DNA of 64,000 nucleotides from Streptomyces sp. NL15-2K (GCF_030551255.1 NZ_CP130630.1:7545501-7609500), one strand, 5' to 3'. Numbered from the stretch's first letter, positions 17,506 to 28,875 are shown. The notes: a model not told the origin generated them from the letters alone. Made by a program: numbers and translations.

Positions 17506-19436
17506 TCGTACAGCTCCTCTTCGGCGAGGTACTTGACCAGCTCCTCCTTGTCGAAGAGGGCGAGCAGGTCGGTGCGGATGGCTTCGGTGGTCTCCCGTAC
17601 GAGGTCGATCTGGCCGCGGACCGGGTCCGTCGCCGCCAGCCCGCCCGTGGGGTCGGTGAGTTGGCACAGCAGGTTGAGGCGGCGCCACTTGCGGTCCATG
17701 GACGGGTGGTCCTCGCGGGTGTGGCCGCCGCGCGACTCCGTGCGCTCCAGCGCGGCCCGGGCCACGCACTCGCTGACCAGCAGCATGTTCCTGAGGTCGA
17801 GGGCGAGGTGCCAGCCGGGGTTGAACTGGCGGTGGCCTTCGACGCCGGCCCGGCGGGCCCGTACGCGCAGGTCGGCGAGCTTCTCCAGGGCCTGCTTCAT
17901 CTCGGGCTCGCGGCGGATGATGCCGACCAGGTCGTTCATGGTCTGCTGGAGTTCCTGGTGGAGGGTGTACGGGTTCTCCGGCGGGCCCGCGGCGGGTTCC
18001 TCGGTCTCGGCCGAGAAGGGGCGCAGGGCCTCGGCGGCCGCGGCGTCCACCTGGACGTCGTCCACCGCCGGGCGGCCCTCCGCGAGCCCGGTCGCGTACT
18101 CGGCCGCGTGCCAGCCCGCCCGGCGCCCGAAGACCAGCAGGTCGGAGAGGGAGTTGCCGCCGAGACGGTTGGAGCCGTGCATGCCGCCCGCCACCTCACC
18201 GGCCGCGTACAGGCCCGGCACTCCGCGTGCGGCGGCGGTGTCGGACTCGACGGCGATGCCGCCCATCACGTAGTGACAGGTGGGGCCGACCTCCATCGGC
18301 TCAGCGGTGATGTCGACGTCCGCCAGCTCCTTGAACTGGTGGTACATGGAGGGCAGACGGCGGCGGATGACGTCCGCCGGCATACGCGTGGACACGTCCA
18401 GGAAGACGCCGCCGTGCGGGGAGCCGCGGCCCGCCTTGACCTCCGCGTTGATCGCCCGCGCCACCTCGTCGCGGGGGAGCAGCTCGGGAGGACGCCGGTT
18501 GTTGTCCGGGTCCTCGTACCAGCGGTCGCCCTCCTCCTCCGACTGGGCGTACTTCTCCTTGAAGACGTCGGGGATGTAGTTGAACATGAACCGCTTGCCC
18601 TCGGAGTTCCTGAGGACCCCGCCGTCGCCGCGCACCGACTCGGTGACCAGGATGCCCTTCACGGACGGCGGCCAGACCATGCCCGTCGGGTGGAACTGCA
18701 CGAACTCCATGTTCAGCAGGGGCGCCCCGGCCAGCAGCGCCAGCGCGTGGCCGTCGCCCGTGTACTCCCACGAGTTCGACGTGACCTTGAAGGACTTGCC
18801 GATGCCGCCGGTCGCGATCACAACGGCGGGGGCTTCGAGGACGAAGAAACGGCCGGTCTCGCGGTCGTAGGCGAAGACGCCACTGACACGGGAGCCGTCT
18901 TTGAGGACCCTCGTGACCGTGCACTCCTGGTACACCTTCAGCCGCGACTCGTAGTCGCCCGTCTCCCGGTGGTCCTCCTGCTGGAGCGAGACGATCTTCT
19001 GCTGGAGGGTGCGGATCAGCTCCAGGCCCGTGCGGTCGCCGACGTGCGCGAGGCGCGGGTACTCGTGGCCGCCGAAGTTGCGCTGCGAGATCCGGCCGTC
19101 CTTCGTACGGTCGAACAGGGCGCCCCAGGTCTCCAGCTCCCAGACCCGCTGGGGGGCCTCCTGGGCGTGCAGCTCGGCCATCCGCCACTGGTTGAGGAAC
19201 TTGCCGCCGCGCATGGTGTCGCGGAAGTGGACCTGCCAGTTGTCGCCCGCGTTGACGTTGCCCATCGCCGCCGCGATGCCGCCCTCGGCCATCACCGTGT
19301 GCGCCTTGCCGAACAGCGACTTGCAGATCACCGCCGTACGGGCGCCGCGCTCGCGCGCCTCGATGGCCGCGCGCAGTCCGGCACCGCCGGCGCCGACCAC
19401 GACGACGTCCCACTCCTGTCGGTCGACCACGGACAT
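17502..19436 (-). CDS. sdhA: Succinate dehydrogenase flavoprotein subunit
   Basis: The 644-residue protein has an N-terminal dinucleotide-binding motif VVVVGAGGAGLRAA, then the HTVMAEGGIAAAMGN segment that includes the flavin-linking histidine region, HPTGM in the substrate site, and GLYAAGEVAGGMHGSNRLGG. It oxidises succinate to fumarate with covalent FAD. The start at 19436 lies 17 bases after the stop of the membrane subunit. The operon order anchor - A - B and sequence style match the Sdh1 type of mycobacteria and other actinobacteria (MSMEG/Rv0247c-Rv0249c type). Confidence 0.96.
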   Translation of the reverse strand: MSVVDRQEWDVVVVGAGGAGLRAAIEARERGARTAVICKSLFGKAHTVMAEGGIAAAMGNVNAGDNWQVHFRDTMRGGKFLNQWRMAELHAQEAPQRVWELETWGALFDRTKDGRISQRNFGGHEYPRLAHVGDRTGLELIRTLQQKIVSLQQEDHRETGDYESRLKVYQECTVTRVLKDGSRVSGVFAYDRETGRFFVLEAPAVVIATGGIGKSFKVTSNSWEYTGDGHALALLAGAPLLNMEFVQFHPTGMVWPPSVKGILVTESVRGDGGVLRNSEGKRFMFNYIPDVFKEKYAQSEEEGDRWYEDPDNNRRPPELLPRDEVARAINAEVKAGRGSPHGGVFLDVSTRMPADVIRRRLPSMYHQFKELADVDITAEPMEVGPTCHYVMGGIAVESDTAAARGVPGLYAAGEVAGGMHGSNRLGGNSLSDLLVFGRRAGWHAAEYATGLAEGRPAVDDVQVDAAAAEALRPFSAETEEPAAGPPENPYTLHQELQQTMNDLVGIIRREPEMKQALEKLADLRVRARRAGVEGHRQFNPGWHLALDLRNMLLVSECVARAALERTESRGGHTREDHPSMDRKWRRLNLLCQLTDPTGGLAATDPVRGQIDLVRETTEAIRTDLLALFDKEELVKYLAEEELYE

Positions 19437-19453
19437 CACAAGGCCCCACTCAT

Positions 19454-20305
19454 CTAGAAGAAGCGCGGATCGTCGAAGGCACCGGACGCGACGAGATAGA
19501 CGTAGAAGTCGGCGAGCGCCACGCTCACCAGAGACGCCCAGGCGAGCAGCATGTGCCGGGCGTTCAGCTTCCCGATCCACTGCCACGTCCGGTAGCGCAC
19601 CGGGTGCTTGGAGAAGTGCTTGAGCTTGCCGCCGACGATGTGCCGGCACGAGTGGCAGGAGAGCGTGTACGCCCAGATCAGCACGATGTTGACCAGGAAG
19701 ACCAGGGTGCCGAGGCCCATGTGGCCCCACTCGTAGTGCTCGTCGCGGAAGGCGAGCACGGTGTCGTAGGTCAGGATCCCGGCGACGAGGATCGCGGCGT
19801 AGAAGAAGTACCGGTGGATGTTCTGCAGGACCAGCGGGAAGCGGGTCTCGCCGGTGTACTTCTTGTGCGGCTCGGCGACCGCGCAGGCCGGGGGCGACAT
19901 CCAGAAGCCCCGGTAGTAGGCCTTGCGGTAGTAGTAGCAGGTCAGGCGGAAGCCGAGCGGGAAGATCAGGATGATGATCGCGGGGGAGATGCCCCACCAG
20001 CCGCCGAAGATCTCCCAGTTGGGCCCCGCGCGCATCGGCTCACAGCGCTCCGCCAGGCACGGGGAGTAGAACGGCGAGACGTACGGCGCCGCGTAGTAGT
20101 CCGTGTCGGCGAAGGCCCGCCAGGTCGAGTAGACGACGAAGGCCAGCAGGCCGGCGGCGGTGACGGCCGGGGCCAGCCACCAGCGGTCGGTCCGCAGGTG
20201 CGGGGCGGCGATCGCGGCGCGCGTACGGGTGCGTACGCCGCCGCTGGTCGGATGGGGTTCTGTGGCGTGGGGTTCTGTGGCGGGGGGCTCCGTACCAGTG
20301 GCCAA
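19454..20305 (-). CDS. Succinate dehydrogenase membrane anchor, Sdh1 type
   Basis: Start TTG 20305 has GGAG seven bases upstream. The 283-residue protein has about five membrane spans (near 45-62, 105-122, 165-183, 198-214, 240-265). Conserved Cys/His pairs stand at C141...H147 and in CHSCRH (217-222). In mycobacterial Sdh1 the single anchor holds a membrane-embedded Rieske-type cluster in place of heme, and these residues are the likely counterparts. It passes electrons to menaquinone. Identification of the exact ligands is inference. Confidence 0.9.
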   Translation of the reverse strand: MATGTEPPATEPHATEPHPTSGGVRTRTRAAIAAPHLRTDRWWLAPAVTAAGLLAFVVYSTWRAFADTDYYAAPYVSPFYSPCLAERCEPMRAGPNWEIFGGWWGISPAIIILIFPLGFRLTCYYYRKAYYRGFWMSPPACAVAEPHKKYTGETRFPLVLQNIHRYFFYAAILVAGILTYDTVLAFRDEHYEWGHMGLGTLVFLVNIVLIWAYTLSCHSCRHIVGGKLKHFSKHPVRYRTWQWIGKLNARHMLLAWASLVSVALADFYVYLVASGAFDDPRFF

Positions 20306-20351
20306 TTCTCGACTCCGGTCGGTTCAGGACGACTCCGGTCGGTTGCTCCGG

Positions 20352-20389
20352 GCGGTTCAGGGGGCGTGGCGCGGTTCAGGGGGCGTGGC
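20352..20389 (+). repeat. Perfect 19-bp tandem duplication
   Basis: GCGGTTCAGGGGGCGTGGC occurs twice in direct succession (20352-20370 and 20371-20389). The second copy contains the stop codon of the minus-strand gene at 20376, so the duplication lies just after that gene. Confidence 0.9.
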
Positions 20390-20666
20390 GGTCGCGGGCG
20401 CCGAGTCCCTCGTCGTCCGAGTCGACCCACAGCGAGTCGTCGTAAGGCGTGTCGGGGATGGTGACGAGATCGGGGCGCTTGGGCGCGGCGGGCGTGGAGG
20501 CCGCCTCACGCAGCAGCGCGACGCTCTCGCGCAGGTGCTCGGCGTCGGTGCGGACCCGGCGTATCTCCAGGCCGCCTCCGCCGATCTGCTGTTCCAGGCG
20601 CCGCACCGACCGGTTCAGGTCGTCGAGGCAACGCTGGACTGACGTCAGTTCGTCGTGCACGGACAT
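20376..20666 (-). CDS. Small conserved protein upstream of the sdh operon
   Basis: A 96-residue soluble protein beginning MSVHDELTSVQRCLDDLNRS. A helix rich in leucine and arginine (LEIRRVRTDAEHLRESVALL) could form a coiled coil; the C-terminus is acidic and ends in RDRHAP. It precedes the sdh membrane subunit gene by 70 bases on the same strand. A small gene in this position also accompanies mycobacterial sdh1 (Rv0250c type), suggesting a shared role, but function is unknown. Confidence 0.75.
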   Translation of the reverse strand: MSVHDELTSVQRCLDDLNRSVRRLEQQIGGGGLEIRRVRTDAEHLRESVALLREAASTPAAPKRPDLVTIPDTPYDDSLWVDSDDEGLGARDRHAP

Positions 20667-21002
20667 GACTTGCCCTCACTTCCGCGGGTTTCTCAGGCCC
20701 AAGGCGGCAACGTTCATGCGCCTGCGAGTGTTGCGCGTCACACCGGCCGGTGGGAAGTCGTGTGCACCGATTGGCTGGGGTGCGTTGGTGCGTTCCGGTC
20801 CGGACCGGGAGTGCCCGACCGGCGCTGAGGGGACTTCCCGTTGCGCCGTACGGGTGGCTTCCCGGCTCTCGTCGTCGTGTCGCCTCGGTTGGTGAACCCT
20901 TTCCTCTTCAGTGTGTGGCCGTAGATCTGATCAGCTCCATATACCCCCAAAAGGGACCATAACCCTTTTTCCTCGTGCTGCGGCTTCCGGAGGTACACAG
21001 AG
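20667..21002. other. Divergent intergenic region
   Basis: This 336-base region separates the sdh operon from the solute-binding gene and must hold both promoters. A hairpin with arms AAAAGGG (20949-20955) and CCCTTTTT (20963-20970) lies 30 bases before the start of the binding-protein gene and could be an operator or an attenuator. No other feature is seen. Confidence 0.5.
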
Positions 21003-23216
21003 ATGGCCCACGACGGCGTCGGACCTAGGCCCCCTCGCCAATCTCCCGCCTGCCGCGCGGGGTCTGGCACAGTCATGCGCTCGGTCGCCTTCCTCACCAC
21101 GGGTGCGCTCGCGGTGTCCGCGCTCGCCGGATGCAGTTCCGAGGACCAGGCGGGCCAGCCACTCGCCGGGCAGGACATCGCACCCGCCGCCCGCGCGCGG
21201 GTCGCCGACGGCGGCACCCTGCGCTGGGCCGTGGACGCCGTACCGGAGACGCTGAACACCTTCCAGTCCGACGCCGACGCGGCCACCACCCGGATCGCCC
21301 AGGCCGTGCTGCCGTCGATGTTCCGGCTGGACGAGAACGGGCGGCCCGAGCGCAACCCCGACCACCTGGAGTCCGCCGAGGTCATCGAGACCGAGCCGAA
21401 GCAGGTCGTGCTGTACAAGCTGAACCAGCAGGCCGTGTGGAGCGACGGCCGGGAGATCGGCGCCGCCGACTTCGCCGCCCAGTGGCGTGCCCTGTCCGGC
21501 AAGGACACCGCCTACTGGACCGCCCGCAACGCCGGCTACGACCGCATCGAGAAGATCGAGCGCGGGGCGAGCGACCTGGAGGTCAAGGTCACCTTCGGGC
21601 GGCCGTACGCCGACTGGAAGTCACTGTTCTCGCCGCTGTACCCGAAGGACGTCATGGGCACGCCGGACTCCTTCAACGACGGGGCCAGGACGAAACTGAA
21701 GGTCACCGCCGGTCCCTTCACCGTGAAGAAGGTCGACCGCAAGGGCGACAAGGTCACCCTCACCCGCAATCCGCGCTGGTGGGGTCACCCCGCCAGGCTC
21801 TCCGAGATCGAGCTGCGTGCCGTACCCCGCGGCAAGCGGGCCGCCGCGCTGGCCGCCGGGAAGCTCGATCTGGCCGAGATCGATCCCGAGGCCGCCGGGC
21901 GCATCACCCTCGCCGCCCGCGCCCATGCCAGGGGCAAGGGCACCGCCACCCCGCTCCAAGGGCCGGGCCGCACCGGCGAGAAGCAGTCCGGGAAGATCAC
22001 CGCGTGGGAGCGTCAGCAGGCGGCCCTCCGCGGCTTCGAGGTCCGCAAGTCCCTGGAACCCGCCTACACCCAGCTCGCCCTCAACGGCGCCAAGGGTCCG
22101 CTCGCCGACGAGCGCGTCCGCCGTGCCGTCGCCCGCGCCCTCGACCGCGAGGAACTCGCGAAGGCCGTCCTCAAGCCGCTGGGGCTGCCCGCGGTGCCCG
22201 TCGGCAGCCACCTCGCGCTGTCCGGCCAGGCCGCCTACGCCGACAACAGCGGCTCGCTCGGCGACCAGGACACCGAGGAGGCGCAGGCGCTGCTCGCGGA
22301 CGCCGGGTGGGTGCCCGGTGGGCCCCTCAAGAAGGAGAAGAAGAAGGGCGAGAAGGCGGCCGGAGGGGAGGGGGAGAAGGCCGAGGAGTCCGAGAAGCCC
22401 GACAAGACCGAGTCCGACAAGACCGAGGAGGAGTCGGAAGGCGGCGACGAGGGGACGTACATCGTCGGCGAGGACGACGAGGACAACAAAGCCGACCACG
22501 ACAAGAAGCACGACAAGAAGCACGAGGACGGCTCGGCGCAGCTCGCCCAGGAAGGCAAGCAGTACGGCAACAACCAGAAGCCGGACGGCGCCCCCGGCGC
22601 CTACGCCCCCATGGGCACCGCCGCCCCCGCCGGCGCCGCGGCCCGTCCGCTCGCCAAGGACGGAAAGCCGCTCACGCTCCGCTTCGTGCTCCCCTCGGGC
22701 TCCGGATCGGCGACTCTGCGCACCGTCGCCGGCCGCATCAGCCGCATGCTGGAGAAGGTCGGCATCCGTACCGAGATCTCCAAGGTCTCCGACGAGAGCT
22801 ACTTCAAGGACCACATCGCGTCCGGCCAGTACGACCTCGCCCTGTACTCCTGGCCCACCTCCGCCTTCCCCGCGACCGACGCCCGCCCCATCTTCGCCAA
22901 GCCCGTCCCGGCCGCCGACGGCTCCCTGAACGTCGAGCAGAACTTCACCCGGGTCGGCACCGACCAGGTCGACCAGCTCTTCGACCAGGCCATCGGCACG
23001 CTCGACGAGGGCGAGAACCGGAGCCTGATCCGCAAGGCGGACTCCCGCATCTGGGCCGCCGCCGGCTCGATCCCCCTCTACCAGCGGCCCCAGCTGACGG
23101 CCGCGCGGAAGAACCTGGTGAACGTCGGCGCCTTCGGCTTCGAGACGCCGGTCTACGAGGACATGGGCTTCCTCAAGAAGGGCGCGAGGCCCGCGGCGGG
23201 CCCGTCGAAGAAGTGA
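21003..23216 (+). CDS. ABC transporter family solute-binding lipoprotein
   Basis: From ATG 21003 (GGAGG nine bases upstream) the product has 737 residues; ATG 21075 would give a more standard signal peptide starting MRSVAFLTTGALAVSALAGC. The lipobox SALAGC marks a lipoprotein. The body is SBP_bac_5: GGTLRWAVDAVPETLN, KLNQQAVWSDGREIGAADF and LYPKDVMGTPDSFNDG. Residues about 439-522 form a highly charged Lys/Glu/Asp insertion within the binding fold. No transport genes adjoin it; it sits between sdh and typA. It may serve a permease coded elsewhere. Peptide-like substrates are typical of the family. Confidence 0.85.
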   Translation: MAHDGVGPRPPRQSPACRAGSGTVMRSVAFLTTGALAVSALAGCSSEDQAGQPLAGQDIAPAARARVADGGTLRWAVDAVPETLNTFQSDADAATTRIAQAVLPSMFRLDENGRPERNPDHLESAEVIETEPKQVVLYKLNQQAVWSDGREIGAADFAAQWRALSGKDTAYWTARNAGYDRIEKIERGASDLEVKVTFGRPYADWKSLFSPLYPKDVMGTPDSFNDGARTKLKVTAGPFTVKKVDRKGDKVTLTRNPRWWGHPARLSEIELRAVPRGKRAAALAAGKLDLAEIDPEAAGRITLAARAHARGKGTATPLQGPGRTGEKQSGKITAWERQQAALRGFEVRKSLEPAYTQLALNGAKGPLADERVRRAVARALDREELAKAVLKPLGLPAVPVGSHLALSGQAAYADNSGSLGDQDTEEAQALLADAGWVPGGPLKKEKKKGEKAAGGEGEKAEESEKPDKTESDKTEEESEGGDEGTYIVGEDDEDNKADHDKKHDKKHEDGSAQLAQEGKQYGNNQKPDGAPGAYAPMGTAAPAGAAARPLAKDGKPLTLRFVLPSGSGSATLRTVAGRISRMLEKVGIRTEISKVSDESYFKDHIASGQYDLALYSWPTSAFPATDARPIFAKPVPAADGSLNVEQNFTRVGTDQVDQLFDQAIGTLDEGENRSLIRKADSRIWAAAGSIPLYQRPQLTAARKNLVNVGAFGFETPVYEDMGFLKKGARPAAGPSKK

Positions 23217-23354
23217 GCCGCATGGGCCTGTGGAGGCCGCTTCTGTCAGGGCCACGTACCATGGGGTGAGGCCGTGGCGTGTCCAGCCCGGCAGGGTCCG
23301 CGTAACACAGACGTACGCGCAGGCCATCCTCACACTCCGGGAGAACGCCGCAAT

Positions 23355-25262
<1,908 letters not shown>

Positions 25263-25276
25263 TCACGCACCACTTG

Positions 25277-25328
25277 AGCCCGGGTGTCCCCAGCGTGGGG
25301 GCACCCGGGCTTCTTGCAACCCTTTTTG
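25277..25328 (+). terminator. Rho-independent terminator after typA
   Basis: A strong hairpin has 10-bp perfect outer arms AGCCCGGGTG (25277-25286) and CACCCGGGCT (25302-25311), extended by CCCC/GGGG inside, and is followed by CCCTTTTT a few bases later. Confidence 0.85.
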
Positions 25329-25330
25329 GA

Positions 25331-25860
25331 AGATCTTCGCATCAGCTGTGACTGAATTGAGATTTGAAGACGGGTGGCCGGTAGTTGGCTGATGGCAGAT
25401 AGTTAGCCGCGTAACGCTCGGGTCAATGGGTCTCGCGCTGTGGGGACAGTGCCGACTCACGAGCACCAGGGGGAGTCTGACCCTCCGTCAGGGGTGTCGG
25501 AGGAAAGACATGTTGCCCCCTCCTGTCGGTGAACGCGGAGTCACGAGGAGGAGTCCCATGCGCGGTGTCACAAGCACCAGGTGGGTCACAGCGTCGCAAG
25601 CCGTCAATCGTCCGCTCCTGTACGGCGATCGGCTCTGACGATCCGGCCGGCCGCCTAGTGCGTTCCTTGGCCTACGCGCGTCCGGTTGCGGGTTTCCCGA
25701 CTTCTTAGGGGCTCCTGCGTAGGGGTGCCTTCTTAGGGGGCCCTGCTTCGGGGTGCCTGCTTCCGGGTGCCTGACGCTCCTTCATGATCCGGTCCGCGAT
25801 CGCGCACGTCCTGCGGCGGTCGCCGGCTCGGCACACCCACATCTGTGAAATGGGCGAACT
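25331..25860 (+). promoter_or_regulatory. Long leader/promoter region of the bldK operon
   Basis: About 530 bases separate typA from bldKA. The first part (25331-25420) is relatively AT-rich and may hold the promoter. The middle holds a short frame with a strong ribosome binding site (25558-25638). The end (25690-25790) has loosely repeated GGGGTGCCT words (CTTAGGGG, GTAGGGGTGCC, TCGGGGTGCCT). No known riboswitch is recognised. A long leader fits complex developmental control. Confidence 0.45.
25558..25638 (+). CDS. Possible 26-residue leader peptide
   Basis: ATG 25558 is preceded by GAGGAGGAG with four-base spacing, stronger than the site of bldKA itself. The frame encodes MRGVTSTRWVTASQAVNRPL and six more residues and ends at TGA 25638, 222 bases before bldKA. 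No homologue is recognised. It could be a leader peptide or simply chance. Confidence 0.3.
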   Translation: MRGVTSTRWVTASQAVNRPLLYGDRL

Positions 25861-26895
25861 GTGACAAGTCCTATCGACATTGAGGGCGGCGGGACGCCGG
25901 TCGTCGTCGACGGCGAACCGGAGCCGAAGAACAAGACCGAGGACCGGCGGTTAGTGGGCCGGTCTCCCGGCCAACTGATGTGGATCCGCTTCAAGCGCGA
26001 CCGCACGGGCGTGATCTCGGCCTGCGTGGTCGTCTTCGTCTTCGCGCTCGGACTGCTCGCCCCGGTGATCTCCAAGCTGTACGGCAAGGACCCGTACACG
26101 GTGTACGCCGACGAGCGCCCCGAGCTCTTCGACAGCGCGGGGGTGCCGCTGCAGCCCAACGGCGGTATCAGCGGGGAGTTCTGGTTCGGTCTGGAGCCGG
26201 GCAACGGCTACGACGTCTTCACCAAGCTGATCTACGGCATCCGGAACTCGCTGATGATCTCCGTCGCGGTGACGATCGCCGTCATGGTCACCGGCATCAT
26301 CCTCGGCGTCGCCTCCGGCTACATCGGCGGCAAGACCGACTGGTTCATCGGCCGGCTGATCGACTTCCTCCTCGCCTTCCCCTCGCAGCTGTTCTTCATC
26401 GCGAGCATGCCGGTCGTGGTCTCGCTCTTCGTGAGCCCCGGCGACGAGACACCGACGTACGTCCGGGTCGTCGCCATCATCTCCGTGCTGTGGTTCCTGG
26501 GCTGGATGAGCCTCGCGCGGATCCTGCGCGGCACCACGCTCGCCCTCAGGGAACGGGAGTTCATCGAGGCGGCCAAGGTGAGCGGGGCATCGCCCTGGCG
26601 GATCATCCGCAAGGAGATCCTGCCGAACGTGGTCACGCCGATCCTCGTGCAGGCCACCTACCTGCTGCCCAACTTCGTGACCATCGAGGCCGCTCTGTCC
26701 TTCCTGGGCGTCGGCATCGTCGAACCGACGCCGGACTGGGGGCAGATGTTCGCCAAGGCCTCGACCGAGCTCGTGATGCAGAACGACATCACCTACATGT
26801 TCTTCCCGGGCTTCTCGATGATCGTCTTCATCGTCGCGTTCAACCTGCTCGGGGACTCGGTCAGGGACGCCTTCGATCCCAAGACGGCGCGCTGA
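25861..26895 (+). CDS. bldKA: Oligopeptide ABC transporter permease (BldKA type)
   Basis: GTG start; 344 residues. A cytoplasmic N-terminus leads to a first membrane span (ISACVVVFVFALGLLAPVI), a periplasmic loop, and five further spans of the DppC-type permease domain. The EAA loop reads EAAKVSGASPWRIIRKEILP. It is first of a five-gene operon permease - binding protein - permease - ATPase - ATPase, the order of S. coelicolor bldK, whose product imports an extracellular peptide signal needed for aerial growth. Codon 31 (25951-25953) is TTA, so full translation should need the bldA tRNA. Confidence 0.9.
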   Translation: MTSPIDIEGGGTPVVVDGEPEPKNKTEDRRLVGRSPGQLMWIRFKRDRTGVISACVVVFVFALGLLAPVISKLYGKDPYTVYADERPELFDSAGVPLQPNGGISGEFWFGLEPGNGYDVFTKLIYGIRNSLMISVAVTIAVMVTGIILGVASGYIGGKTDWFIGRLIDFLLAFPSQLFFIASMPVVVSLFVSPGDETPTYVRVVAIISVLWFLGWMSLARILRGTTLALREREFIEAAKVSGASPWRIIRKEILPNVVTPILVQATYLLPNFVTIEAALSFLGVGIVEPTPDWGQMFAKASTELVMQNDITYMFFPGFSMIVFIVAFNLLGDSVRDAFDPKTAR

Positions 26896-26981
26896 CCCGA
26901 AGGTTGTGGGCGTCCTCGCCCGGATACCGGATGGCACTTTTCGTCGCACTGGTGACACACAGATGGGTGGGAATCAGACAG

Positions 26982-28790
26982 ATGAGTAGGGGCGGACGCC
27001 GCATTCACGCCGCACTCTCACTGCTCGCGGCCGGGGCTCTCGTGCTCACGGGCTGCAGCGAGGGTGGCAGCAAGAACGGCACGAACGACAAGAAGGACCA
27101 GGAGAACGCCCAACGGCAGCAGACGACCATCGAGTTCGGTGACGCCGCGGCCTCCACCGGGCCCGCGCCGGACGTTCCCGGCGCCAAACCGGGCGGCACC
27201 ATCTCGGTGCTGGCCCGCGACAGTTACGCCCACCTCGACCCGGCGCAGATCTACGTCCAGGACGAGATGGCGGTCTCGCAGTTACTGCACAGAGGGCTCA
27301 CCGGCTACAAGGCCACCAGCGATGACGGCTCCAAGCACGTCCTCGTCGGCGACCTCGCCACCGACGCCGGCACCACCTCGGACGGCGGCAAGACCTGGAA
27401 GTTCACGCTCAAGGACGGCATCAAGTTCGCGGACGGCTCCCCGATCACCGCCACGGACGTCCGCCACACCTTCGAGCGCCTCTTCGCGCCGTTCATCAAC
27501 CAAGGCCCGTCCTACGTCCAGCAGTGGCTGGCCGACACCTCCGGCGCCACCTACCGCAAGCTGCTGGAGGGCGGCCCCTACAAGGGCAAGCACCTGCCGG
27601 ACAGTGTCCTGGAGACGCCGGACAGCAAGACGGTCGTCTTCCACTTCAAGAACCCCCACCCCGACCTGCCGTACGCGCTGGCCATGGCCGGCTACTCCGT
27701 GGTCTCCCAGAAGGCCGACACCAGGGAGAAGTACGACCGGGCGCCGATGGTGACCGGCCCGTACAAGATCCAGTCGTTCAAGTCCGGCAAGTCGATGGTG
27801 CTCGTCAAGAACACCAACTGGGACCCGAAGACCGACCCGCTGCGCCACCAGTACGTGGACCGGTTCAACATCACCTTCAACGTCCAGTACGAGCAGTCGA
27901 CCAAGGCGCTCCTCGCGGACAACGGCACCGACCGGACCGCCGTCAGCTTCAGCAACCAGGTCGACGCGGGCAACCTGTCCAAGGTCCTCAGGGACCCGAA
28001 CATGAAGTCCCGGACCGTCAGCGGCTTCCAGCCGTACGTCGGCCAGGTCAACATCAACATGAGCCACCCGGAGCTGAAGGACAAGAAGATCCGCGAGGCC
28101 ATCGCCCACGCCCTGCCGGTGACGCCGTTCGTCCGCGCCTACGGCGGCACCGAGGCCATGGAGGTCGCCGGCGGCATCCTCAGCCCGACCGTCAGCGGCT
28201 ACGACCCGAACTTCGACCCGTTCGGCAAGAAGAAGAAGCCCGCCGGTGACCCGGCCAAGGCCAAGAAGCTCCTGGAGGAGGCCGGCAAGGTCGGCATGAA
28301 GCTGACCTTCGGCTACATCAACATCCCCGAGGGCCAGCAGTACTCCACCGCCATGGCGGCGGGCCTGGAGAAGGCCGGCTTCGACGTGCAGCGCCAGGAG
28401 ATCCCGGCCGAGACCTTCTACGACGAGGTCAGCAAGCTGGACAACGAGTTCGACATCTTCCACACCGCGTGGGGCGCCGACTGGCCGTCCGCCTCGACCG
28501 TGATCCCGCCGCTGTACGACGGTCGCGTGATCGCCGAGGGCGCGCAGAACTACTCGCAGGTCAACGACCCGCACGTGAACTCGGAGATCGACCGCATCAA
28601 CAAGATCACCGACCCGGCGAAGGCCGCCGCGGAGTGGGAGAAGCTCGACAAGTACCTCCTCACGGAGGTCGTGAACGTCGTCCCGACCGCGTACTACAAG
28701 CAGGTCCAGATCGCCGGCTCCAAGATCGGCGGCCTGGTCTACGACGACGTGATCAACGGCGTCGACCCGCGTCGCCTGTACGTCAAGTAA
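26982..28790 (+). CDS. bldKB: Oligopeptide-binding lipoprotein (BldKB type)
   Basis: I choose ATG 26982 because it gives a clean lipoprotein signal (MSRGGRRIHAALSLLAAGAL then VLTGC); ATG 26931 is in frame upstream. The 602-residue SBP_bac_5 protein has GGTISVLARDSYAHLDPAQI, WKFTLKDGIKFADGSPITA and GPYKIQSFKSGKSMVLVKN. It captures peptides outside the membrane for the BldKA/BldKC permease. Codon 101 (27282-27284) is TTA, a second bldA-dependent codon in the operon. Confidence 0.9.
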   Translation: MSRGGRRIHAALSLLAAGALVLTGCSEGGSKNGTNDKKDQENAQRQQTTIEFGDAAASTGPAPDVPGAKPGGTISVLARDSYAHLDPAQIYVQDEMAVSQLLHRGLTGYKATSDDGSKHVLVGDLATDAGTTSDGGKTWKFTLKDGIKFADGSPITATDVRHTFERLFAPFINQGPSYVQQWLADTSGATYRKLLEGGPYKGKHLPDSVLETPDSKTVVFHFKNPHPDLPYALAMAGYSVVSQKADTREKYDRAPMVTGPYKIQSFKSGKSMVLVKNTNWDPKTDPLRHQYVDRFNITFNVQYEQSTKALLADNGTDRTAVSFSNQVDAGNLSKVLRDPNMKSRTVSGFQPYVGQVNINMSHPELKDKKIREAIAHALPVTPFVRAYGGTEAMEVAGGILSPTVSGYDPNFDPFGKKKKPAGDPAKAKKLLEEAGKVGMKLTFGYINIPEGQQYSTAMAAGLEKAGFDVQRQEIPAETFYDEVSKLDNEFDIFHTAWGADWPSASTVIPPLYDGRVIAEGAQNYSQVNDPHVNSEIDRINKITDPAKAAAEWEKLDKYLLTEVVNVVPTAYYKQVQIAGSKIGGLVYDDVINGVDPRRLYVK

Positions 28791-28875
28791 CCCGCCCGCC
28801 CGGTGCCCGGCGCGTCCCCGACCAGGGGTGCGCCGGGCACCACCGGCCCGCCGACGTCAGAGAGCTGCCACTGCC

